From assembly GCF_030269485.1 (NCBI RefSeq), contig NZ_BSTL01000007.1, forward strand, positions 75,204-139,203: a stretch of DNA of 64,000 nt. Direction: 5' to 3'. Each line of letters opens with the position of its first letter. Position 1 is the first letter of the stretch. This document shows positions 7,802-14,131 of the stretch, one piece after another. A program made the translations under genes and the position numbers. The stretch comes from Actinoplanes sp. NBRC 103695. GTDB taxonomy: Bacteria > Actinomycetota > Actinomycetes > Mycobacteriales > Micromonosporaceae. Under the pieces are notes generated by a model. It was given only the letters and a program-made list of their open reading frames with translations. It was not told the origin of the DNA and did not search any database.

Positions 7802-7881
7802 CCACCTACGGCTCGTGACCACCTACGGCTCGTGACCACCTACGGCTCGTGACCACCTACGGCTCGTGACCACCTGCGGCT
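7797..7881. repeat. Five tandem copies of a 17-bp repeat
   Basis: The unit cgtgaccacctacggct occurs five times back to back (7797, 7814, 7831, 7848, 7865). The first four are identical and the fifth has one change. The array begins within the last codons of the nuclease gene, so the first unit supplies its TGA stop. Seventeen is not a multiple of three, which excludes a translated repeat. Confidence 0.92.
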
Positions 7882-7918
7882 GCGTGCAGAGAACCTGTCC
7901 GAGCCCGAGTAACAGCCG

Positions 7919-8095
7919 GTGATCTCGCTCTACGCCGCGGCGATCACCCTGACCTCACCGCTGCTGCGACAGGGCACAGCCGGCTCTTTGATCGCAGCCC
8001 TGGACGCCCGCGGCGGCCTCCTGCTCTCGGCCGCGCTGACGGCGGTTCTCGCCCCTGCAGTGAAATGGTGGATCATCCCCCGGCCGCCTCGTTGA
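7919..8095 (+). CDS. Possible small membrane protein
   Basis: A 58-codon GTG-initiated frame encodes a hydrophobic peptide with two potential membrane segments (LYAAAITLTSPLL and GGLLLSAALTAVLAPAV) and a basic end. No good ribosome site precedes it, and an in-frame TAA lies two codons upstream of the GTG. It may be a true small protein or the C-terminal remnant of a larger one. Confidence 0.35.
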   Translation: MISLYAAAITLTSPLLRQGTAGSLIAALDARGGLLLSAALTAVLAPAVKWWIIPRPPR

Positions 8096-8123
8096 CTTCT
8101 CTGGGGCGACCGCGACGGCGCTG

Positions 8124-9338
8124 TTACTGCGATAACGTGCCCAGCATTCGTCGGAACGCGGTCGGGTGAACGATCGGAATGTGATATTCGCGAGCCTTCT
8201 TCGCCTTGCCGGATGCTGAGTCCGGATCCGCGGCGACCAGCAGCCGGGTCCTCTTCGTGACTCCGCCGCCGACGCGTAGGCCGGCGGCGACCGCCTTGGC
8301 CTGCCAATCCTCTCGGGAAGGATTCATGGAGCCGGTGAACACCACGAGATCGCCTTGTTGAAGACGCCAAGAATCACGATTGGCGCGGTCGGCATTGATG
8401 CGTGCGGCTGATTCGAGCGCGCCCCTGACCGACGTCTTGGCGAGGCCCAGGAGTTCCGCAACCATCTCCAGGTCGGATCGCTCAGCCTTGGTGACTATCC
8501 CGTCCGACAAGGCGATCGCCGAAAGGTTTGCGAGGTATTGCTCGTGTATTGCCGCCACGTCGACCCGTGCGAGACCGAACTCGTTGGCGACCGCGATGAG
8601 GCCGTCGGCCTCCGTGGCGGAGATGTGACGGTCAAGAAGCGCTTGGTCGAGCAATTCCAGGTAGGCATCTGCCCGAGGTTCGTTCAGTCGGGGAAGCCGG
8701 TCGACCAATTGGCTCAGGAAGTGTGGCCGACGGTGCCCCGCAGCTGCACGTTGCACCGGAACGGCTGACGACGCAGGAACAGCTGGCCAAGGCAACCTGC
8801 TTGCTCGATCGAGTACATCCGGCCACGGCGGTGGACTGCCGGCCGCACGGAGATAGCACGCGAGTAGATCCGCTGCGGCCCTCGCATCGTGAAGGGCTGA
8901 GTGCGCCTGGTGCGGTGGAAGCCCGGCCACCCGGAGGCAATCCTGGAGGCTACGACCTGCCGACGACAGGAAGTGAGCCGCCAGCCTCATGGTGCAGAGT
9001 CCACCCTGGGCTTCCACAGGCGCGATGATGCCGAGCCGTTTGAACTCGGCGACCAGGAACATGGCGTCGAAGGACAGATTGTGCGCAACCAGGACCTTCC
9101 CGCGAAGTAGCTCGACGACCTGACCGGCGAGCTGTTCGAAACTCGGCGCCCGGCGCGCCTCTGCTGCCGAGATTCCATGAATGTGTTGCGGACCGAGGTC
9201 CCGGTCGGGGTTGACCAGGCTGCACCACTCACCTTGCCGGCGGCCCAGTTCGTCGAGGTGGACGACGGCGACTTCGATGACCCTGTCCTGCCAGCTTGTC
9301 CGCAGGCCCGTCGTTTCGAGATCGATGACCGAGTACAT
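8124..9338 (-). CDS. DnaQ-like 3'-5' exonuclease with C-terminal BRCT domain
   Basis: A 404-residue protein. The N-terminus is a DEDDh exonuclease: D6 and E8 in DLETTG, D91 in HNLSFDAMF, H146 and D151 in HSALHDAR. A helical middle region separates it from a C-terminal BRCT domain of about residues 325-404 (DLVVFTGSMNPSREDW through IPIVHPTAFRRML). The pairing suggests DNA proofreading, repair or interference. AGGAGG 8 bases before the ATG at 9338 fixes the start. A protein of unknown function ends 13 bases upstream and looks co-transcribed. GC content is lower than in flanking genes, a sign of transfer. Confidence 0.85.
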   Translation of the reverse strand: MYSVIDLETTGLRTSWQDRVIEVAVVHLDELGRRQGEWCSLVNPDRDLGPQHIHGISAAEARRAPSFEQLAGQVVELLRGKVLVAHNLSFDAMFLVAEFKRLGIIAPVEAQGGLCTMRLAAHFLSSAGRSLQDCLRVAGLPPHQAHSALHDARAAADLLACYLRAAGSPPPWPDVLDRASRLPWPAVPASSAVPVQRAAAGHRRPHFLSQLVDRLPRLNEPRADAYLELLDQALLDRHISATEADGLIAVANEFGLARVDVAAIHEQYLANLSAIALSDGIVTKAERSDLEMVAELLGLAKTSVRGALESAARINADRANRDSWRLQQGDLVVFTGSMNPSREDWQAKAVAAGLRVGGGVTKRTRLLVAADPDSASGKAKKAREYHIPIVHPTAFRRMLGTLSQ

Positions 9339-9351
9339 CGCAGATGACCTC

Positions 9352-10047
9352 CTATGCGGCCGATCGGTTCGTAGCCGCACGGAGTCGTCCGAGCCAGCGG
9401 GGAGGCAGGGCCCGGGGCTCTCCGAACGAACGAAGGTACGAACGACTAAACCGGGCCTGTTCGGTGTCGTGCCAAAGACGGACAGCACGCTTGAGCGAGA
9501 CCGCGATACCTAAGGCGTCTGCGGCGACCGGCGACCCACTGCCGCCGTACCGGGGTGTCAGAGCCCGTTGTGCGCTCGCGAGATCTCCAGGCATGTCCTG
9601 ACCCCAGGACAGCGGGACGATCTTCGACTTCGTTGTGGTCCGATAGGCGTTCACCGCGGCGGCGTATCGCTCGCGATGCTCGGTGATCTCCTCGAGCAGA
9701 TCTGGAATCACCACTATCGACCCGGCAAGGTCTCGGACGACGCGGGGTGACAGGTACAAGGCCAGTCGGTCCACGACAGCAGCCGGGCCGTCGCTGTCCC
9801 AGCCGACGAGGCAGCGTCCGCACTGGTTAGCGACGACCTTCTGCAGGTCCCCCTTCTGCTGGTCGAGGTCGGTGAAATTGATTACCCAGGCGCCGCCGGA
9901 GTCTCCCGTTGGTCCCAGTTGCCAAACAGCAACCGATTTTCGGCCGTGCTGATCCGCGCCAATGGCAAGAACGCAGTGTCCGCGGGCACCCGGCACGTAG
10001 TCGACGTGCATGCTCGGCGTGTTATCGGCTTCAAAAGTCGAGGTCAT
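9352..10047 (-). CDS. Hypothetical protein, partner of the exonuclease gene
   Basis: A 231-residue soluble protein with no motif I can name. The start HCVLAIGADQHGRKSVAVW and the segments CLVGWDSDGPAAVVDRLALYL and ADALGIAVSLKRAV suggest an alpha/beta nuclease-like fold such as RNase H, but the acidic residues do not form a clear catalytic set. The ATG at 10047 has GAGG 6 bases upstream; another ATG four codons earlier is possible. It is the first gene of a two-gene leftward unit with the exonuclease-BRCT gene and shares its lower GC. Confidence 0.55.
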   Translation of the reverse strand: MTSTFEADNTPSMHVDYVPGARGHCVLAIGADQHGRKSVAVWQLGPTGDSGGAWVINFTDLDQQKGDLQKVVANQCGRCLVGWDSDGPAAVVDRLALYLSPRVVRDLAGSIVVIPDLLEEITEHRERYAAAVNAYRTTTKSKIVPLSWGQDMPGDLASAQRALTPRYGGSGSPVAADALGIAVSLKRAVRLWHDTEQARFSRSYLRSFGEPRALPPRWLGRLRAATNRSAA

Positions 10048-10395
10048 GCGCGTCCTCATTTCCCAGCCGCATCACAATGACCAAACGCTATCGACCGAGC
10101 GCGGCAGGCAACTCCACTCGTCGGTGTGTACATAGGACAGTTTGGTCAGGGGCAGCGGGCCGAACTGGCGACATCAAAGGAGTGACCGTTTGTGCCCAGC
10201 AGGCGATCATCTTGCGGATGAGCCGTACGTCCTGATGGCGGATCGACCGAACGGTCCAGGTAGGTGCGGGCTGAGGAAGGAATTGGCTGGCGCCTCATTT
10301 ATAGGGCTTGGGCAGGGAGGGGCCACGGCTCGGAGGGTTTGCGGTCCACCTCATAAATGACAGCCGGAGAGGGAGCGGTCAGGCAGGGGAGATGG
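10048..10395. other. Intergenic region with no recognised gene
   Basis: About 350 bases between the unknown gene and the DUF2236 gene. Short frames run in both strands but none has a ribosome site and a recognisable product. An 8-bp inverted repeat, TCATTTAT (10295-10302) and ATAAATGA (10353-10360), brackets a G-rich stretch. The region may be decayed mobile DNA. Confidence 0.5.
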
Positions 10396-11250
10396 TCAGG
10401 CGAGGCCGGCGCGTTCGAGGGCGGCTCGGCGCATCGGCGGGATGCGGTACTCGGTCGGCAGGGTCGCCAGGAAGCCCTGCAGGAGCAGGCGCATGCCGCG
10501 GGCCGAGAGGCTGGCGGTGACGTCCGTCGTGGACCAGCCCAGCCCGCCGTAGATCTTGCGGGCCCACGGCGGCAGCAGGGCGATCGCGGTGGAGGCGACG
10601 CCCAGGTAACCCCAGCGGGCCGGGCCCAGGGTGAGGGCCAGGCGGAAGGCCTGACCGCCCCAGTCGGAGGGGATCGGCGGGACGGTCAGGAACGCCGCGG
10701 TCTCGGCGCCCTCCTTGGTCAGGCCGAGCCCGGGCCGTACGGACTCGTAGTAGGCGTCCACCTCGGTCGCGGTGCCGGGGACCGAGCCGGGGTCGAGGCC
10801 GATCATCTCGGCCGCCCGGCGCTGCTCGGTGTAGTACTGGTCGACCTCGTCGTCGGTCAGGCTGAGGCCGGCGCGGCGGGCCGTCGTCACGAACGACTCG
10901 ACCTCGGTCACATGGACCCAGCGGAGCAGGTCGGGCTCGTCGATCCGGAAGACCTCGCCGGTACGCGGGTCGGTGGCCCGCATCCGCGAGTGCACGCGGC
11001 GGATTCGGCCGGCGGCCGCCTCCACCTCGGCGGTGGTGCCGTAGAGGACCGTGCCCACGTACTCGGAGGTGCGGTTGAAACGGCCCCACGGGTCGGTGCG
11101 GTAGGCGGAGTTCTGGGCGACGCCGGCGACCGCGCGCGGGTGCAGCGCCTGCAGGTAGAGGCTGCGCAGCCCGCCGAGCGTCACGATCGGCTCGCTGTGC
11201 ACCTTCCACGTCACCGAGTGGGGGCCGAACAGGCCGAAGTCAGAGTCCAC
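10396..11250 (-). CDS. DUF2236/MpaB-type oxygenase-like protein
   Basis: A 284-residue protein of the DUF2236 family, related to the latex-clearing and MpaB heme oxygenases. It has the typical start GLFGPHSVTWKVHSEP, the GGLRSLYLQALHP helix with a conserved His, and RTSEYVGTVLYG. Its substrate is unknown. The GTG at 11250 is chosen from family length, although GGAGG lies very close to it. It lies 29 bases after furA on the same strand, so iron or peroxide control is plausible. Confidence 0.8.
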   Translation of the reverse strand: MDSDFGLFGPHSVTWKVHSEPIVTLGGLRSLYLQALHPRAVAGVAQNSAYRTDPWGRFNRTSEYVGTVLYGTTAEVEAAAGRIRRVHSRMRATDPRTGEVFRIDEPDLLRWVHVTEVESFVTTARRAGLSLTDDEVDQYYTEQRRAAEMIGLDPGSVPGTATEVDAYYESVRPGLGLTKEGAETAAFLTVPPIPSDWGGQAFRLALTLGPARWGYLGVASTAIALLPPWARKIYGGLGWSTTDVTASLSARGMRLLLQGFLATLPTEYRIPPMRRAALERAGLA

Positions 11251-11279
11251 CCCTCCAGCGTGCCACAAGTTGAACTCGT

Positions 11280-11702
11280 TCAGCTTTCTCGGCGGGAGGC
11301 GCACGCGGGGCAGAGGCCCCAGAAGGTCACCTCGGCCTCGTCGATCTGGAAGCCGTTCCGGGACGACGGCTCGAGGCAGGGCTTCTCGCCGGCCGCGCAG
11401 TCGACGTCCTCGATCACGCCGCAGCCCCGGCAGACGATGTGGTGGTGGTTGTCGCCGACCCGGGCCTCGTAGAGCGCGGGACTGCCGGCCGGTTCGATGC
11501 GGCGGGCCAGCCCGGCCCGGGACAGGGCGCCGAGCACGTCGTACACCGCCTGGGTGGAGACCGAGTCGAGCCGCGTACGCACCTGCTGGGTGATGTCGTC
11601 GACCTCGAGGTGACCGCCCTCGGTCAGCACATCGAGCACCGCCAGACGCTGGCGGGTGATCCGCAGGCCACGAGAGCGCAACATTTCGGCACCGGTCGAC
11701 AC
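11280..11702 (-). CDS. furA: FurA-type ferric uptake/peroxide regulator
   Basis: A 140-residue Fur-family repressor. The winged helix is LRITRQRLAVLDVL through TQAVYDVLGALSRAGL. The metal-binding HHHIVCRGCGVIEDVDC and the C-terminal CPAC supply zinc and iron ligands. The sequence is close to mycobacterial FurA (GDNHHHIVCRxCG, DEAEVxxWGLCPxC), which represses katG and senses peroxide. No katG follows; a DUF2236 gene does. The start is uncertain between adjacent GTG codons at 11702 and 11705. The upstream region has an AT-rich stretch around 11757-11780 that could hold an autoregulatory site. Confidence 0.88.
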   Translation of the reverse strand: MSTGAEMLRSRGLRITRQRLAVLDVLTEGGHLEVDDITQQVRTRLDSVSTQAVYDVLGALSRAGLARRIEPAGSPALYEARVGDNHHHIVCRGCGVIEDVDCAAGEKPCLEPSSRNGFQIDEAEVTFWGLCPACASRRES

Positions 11703-11882
11703 CACACCATGACAGCACGCGCCGCCCGCCACCTCAACCTCGCGTACGGTGGGCCAAGATCCTTGAAGATTTGACTGTTTCGGTGAACCGGATCGTCCGG
11801 TCGGTGGTACGCGCGACCGAGGGGTGTCGGTGACCGTTCCATCAGCCATGCCGGCACCCCCGCCGGAACCGAGGAGGCGTCC

Positions 11883-12356
11883 GTGTTCGATCAGATCAAC
11901 GGCCTGCCCGTGCACGCGCTAATCGTGCACGCGGTGGTCATCTTCGTCCCCCTGCTGGCCGTCGGCGCGATCGTGTACGCGCTGGTCGCCCGCCTACGAA
12001 CAAAGATCGGCTGGGCCGTCGGGCTGCTCGCGATCGTGGCGCCGATCTCCGCGCTGGTCGCCATGCTCTCCGGCAACAAGCTGCACCAACGCCTGCTGGA
12101 CCAGGGGCTCAAGGGCAAGGGTGCGGAGATCCTCGCCGACCACCAGGGCTTCGGCGTGCTGACCTTCTGGTTCTCTCTGGGGCTGGGCGTGGTCACGCTG
12201 GTCATGCTCGCGATGACGCTGCGCAGGTCGGCGTCGCTGCCCAAGGGCGCCGACATCGGGCTGGCGGTGGTGATGGTGGCGCTGGCCGCCGTGACCGCTT
12301 ACTACTGCTTCCGTACCGGCGACTCGGGCGCCACCGCGGTCTGGGGTGAGTACTGA
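11883..12356 (+). CDS. DUF2231 integral membrane protein
   Basis: A 157-residue protein with four hydrophobic helices. The N-terminal motif INGLPVHALIVHAVVIF, with its paired His residues, is characteristic of DUF2231. Function is unknown; the histidines could bind heme or metal. It is transcribed away from furA with about 180 bases between the starts, so shared control is possible. Confidence 0.82.
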   Translation: MFDQINGLPVHALIVHAVVIFVPLLAVGAIVYALVARLRTKIGWAVGLLAIVAPISALVAMLSGNKLHQRLLDQGLKGKGAEILADHQGFGVLTFWFSLGLGVVTLVMLAMTLRRSASLPKGADIGLAVVMVALAAVTAYYCFRTGDSGATAVWGEY

Positions 12357-12419
12357 CGCGTGCGTGACGGTCCCGGCCCTGTCGGGCCGGGGCCACACCG
12401 TGCGTCGACGGTTTGCGGG

Positions 12420-12435
12420 GAACGAACGTTCGTTC
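12420..12435. other. Perfect 16-bp palindrome between convergent genes
   Basis: GAACGAACGTTCGTTC is its own reverse complement. It lies between the end of the DUF2231 gene and the end of the leftward proline-rich gene. A GC-rich imperfect hairpin (about 12370-12392) precedes it and may be the terminator. Confidence 0.7.
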
Positions 12436-12495
12436 TCCCGACTGCTTAGCAGCCGCGGGGCCAAGGTGCGTGAGCAGTCGGCCGGGCCGTGACGG

Positions 12496-12819
12496 TCAGA
12501 AGACCAGGCGGCCGCAGACCAGGCACATCAGGATCAGGGCGATCGCGCCGGCGACCAGGCCGATGCCGAAGGTCACCGTGCGGGCCGACCCCTCCGCCTC
12601 ATCGAGCGCGTCGAGGTTCTGGGCAGGCATGTCCCGGGGCGGCGGCGGGTGCGCCACCGTGGGCGGACGCCAGTGCGGGGAGGGTGGTTCGGTGCGCGGC
12701 GGACCGGTGTACGCGGGCCGTGACGGCGCCGCGGGGGTCTCCGGCCGGGCCGCATCGTAGGCGGCGTCGGGCCGGCGCCAATACTCGTCGTCGCCACCGG
12801 TGGGGGTGCTCACGTTCAC
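12496..12819 (-). CDS. Proline-rich C-terminally anchored membrane protein
   Basis: A 107-residue protein. The first 75 residues are Pro/Arg/Ala-rich and probably disordered. One transmembrane helix covers about 83-101 (FGIGLVAGAIALILMCLV). The topology suggests a tail-anchored protein with a cytoplasmic N-terminus. No family is recognised. GTG codons at 12819 and 12813 are both possible starts. Confidence 0.6.
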   Translation of the reverse strand: MNVSTPTGGDDEYWRRPDAAYDAARPETPAAPSRPAYTGPPRTEPPSPHWRPPTVAHPPPPRDMPAQNLDALDEAEGSARTVTFGIGLVAGAIALILMCLVCGRLVF

Positions 12820-12876
12820 CGACGGTACAGCGGGCGGGGGACGACGACGGACCCGACGCGGCTTACCCTGGATGCC

Positions 12877-13056
12877 GTGGACATTCTGGACCAGCCGGAG
12901 CGCGACGCCGACGGTGAGCGGGTCGTCGACTTCGAGCCCGAGGAAGCGCCGTTGCTCCCGGAGCAGACCCGTGACGACACCGAGCGTGGGTGGGGCGAGA
13001 CCTCGGCGTCGAATGACGAACGCCTCTACGAGGACCGCCCCCCGCACTGGGGCTAG
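12877..13056 (+). CDS. Small acidic conserved protein
   Basis: A 59-residue, strongly acidic GTG-initiated protein ending in RLYEDRPPHWG. Small actinobacterial proteins with a GWGE segment and a C-terminal RPPHW are familiar at this locus, but no function is known. The reading frame is clean, with strong third-position GC. Its TAG stop shares the tetranucleotide CTAG (13053-13056) with the stop of the convergent zinc-ribbon gene. Confidence 0.6.
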   Translation: MDILDQPERDADGERVVDFEPEEAPLLPEQTRDDTERGWGETSASNDERLYEDRPPHWG

Positions 13057-13379
13057 GACGTAGTAGAAGTCGAGCTGGTCGTCGTCGTCGCGGCCGGCTT
13101 GCTCTCCGACTTCGTGCCGCTGGACGAGTCCGAGGACGACGACTTGGTCTCCGCGGACGGCGAGGCCTTGGTCTCCGAGGGCGACTCGGCAGTGGTCGTG
13201 CTCTTGCGGGAGTCGTTGCGGTAGAAACCGGACCCCTTGAAGACCACGCCCACCGAGTTGAACACCTTGCGCAGGCGGCCCTGGCAGGTCGGGCACACGG
13301 TCAGCGGCTCGTCGGAGAACGACTGCACCACCTCGAGCTGCTCGCCACACTCGGTGCAGGAGTACTGATAGGTCGGCAC
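13053..13379 (-). CDS. Ruc-like zinc-ribbon protein (FmdB family)
   Basis: A 108-residue protein. Residues 2-55 are an FmdB/CxxC zinc ribbon (PTYQYSCTECG, then CPTC at 29-32). Residues 56-108 are Ser/Thr/Lys-rich and disordered. Size, disordered tail and neighbourhood (next to 5-formyl-THF cyclo-ligase and galU) match M. tuberculosis Rv0991c, described as the redox-regulated chaperone Ruc, controlled by HrcA. A CIRCE operator lies 22 bases upstream here as well. GGAGGA precedes the GTG start. By analogy it would act on unfolded proteins after oxidation of the cysteines. Confidence 0.85.
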   Translation of the reverse strand: MPTYQYSCTECGEQLEVVQSFSDEPLTVCPTCQGRLRKVFNSVGVVFKGSGFYRNDSRKSTTTAESPSETKASPSAETKSSSSDSSSGTKSESKPAATTTTSSTSTTS

Positions 13380-13400
13380 TGGTCCTCCGGGAGGTTCGGG

Positions 13401-13427
13401 CTGGCACTCTAGTTCTGCGAGTGCCAA
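13401..13427. promoter_or_regulatory. CIRCE element (HrcA operator)
   Basis: CTGGCACTC-N9-GAGTGCCAA is an almost perfect inverted repeat and matches the actinobacterial CIRCE consensus bound by the heat-shock repressor HrcA. It lies 22 bases upstream of the Ruc-like GTG and just after the cyclo-ligase gene ends. Confidence 0.88.
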
Positions 13428-13444
13428 TGCTGCGTCATCGGAGT

Positions 13445-14050
13445 TTATTTCGTCCACCCGAGGGTCTCGATGAGCCCTCCCGAGGGTGTGACGACTGCCC
13501 GTACCCGCTGGTCGTGAGGCTCGCCTGGGACGGTGTCGAGCAACTCGCCGTCGTGCAGCAGGGCGACCGTGCGGGCCTGCGGGGCGCGGGCGAGCACCCG
13601 GTCGTAGGAGCCGCCGCCCCGGCCCATCCGGACGCCGTCGCGGGACACCGCCAGCGCCGGCACGATGATCAGCGGCACCTCGGCGATCACCTCCGGACCC
13701 TGGCGCGGTCCGCCTGGTTCGAGCAGACCCCGGCGGGTACGCATCTTCATGCCGTCGTATTCGGCCCAGTCCAGGTCGCCGTCCGGGAGCAGAACCGGCA
13801 ACAGGACCCTGCACACCTCGGCCAGCCGGTCGGGCAGGTCACCGCCTCCGGGCTCGCGGCCGACCGGCGCGTACGCCGCACAAACAGTCGGTTGCTGCGC
13901 GCGTACCCATGTGATGGTCGTGGCCTGGACCGATGCATCCGCGGAGTGGCGGACGGCCTCGGGCAACGATCTGCGGGCAGTGATCATCTGATCGCGCAGC
14001 GCAACCTTCGCGGCTCTTACTCGTTCCGCGTCAAGGGCGAAATCGGACAT
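13445..14050 (-). CDS. 5-formyltetrahydrofolate cyclo-ligase
   Basis: A 201-residue enzyme that converts 5-formyl-THF to 5,10-methenyl-THF with ATP. The signature VPALAVSRDGVRMGRGGGSY (the GxRxGxGGGYYD motif) and the N-terminal KVALRDQMITARRSL are both present. The ATG at 14050 has GGGGGTG upstream and is preferred over a longer in-frame start. It precedes the Ruc-like gene in the same direction, as in mycobacteria, where the pair is Rv0992c-Rv0991c. Confidence 0.92.
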   Translation of the reverse strand: MSDFALDAERVRAAKVALRDQMITARRSLPEAVRHSADASVQATTITWVRAQQPTVCAAYAPVGREPGGGDLPDRLAEVCRVLLPVLLPDGDLDWAEYDGMKMRTRRGLLEPGGPRQGPEVIAEVPLIIVPALAVSRDGVRMGRGGGSYDRVLARAPQARTVALLHDGELLDTVPGEPHDQRVRAVVTPSGGLIETLGWTK

Positions 14051-14131
14051 GCAACACCCCCTTTCGAAAACCGGCAAACGGTGCACACCATGTCAGCATC
14101 GCCACAAAGGGACCATTCGTTGGGAGCGCAC

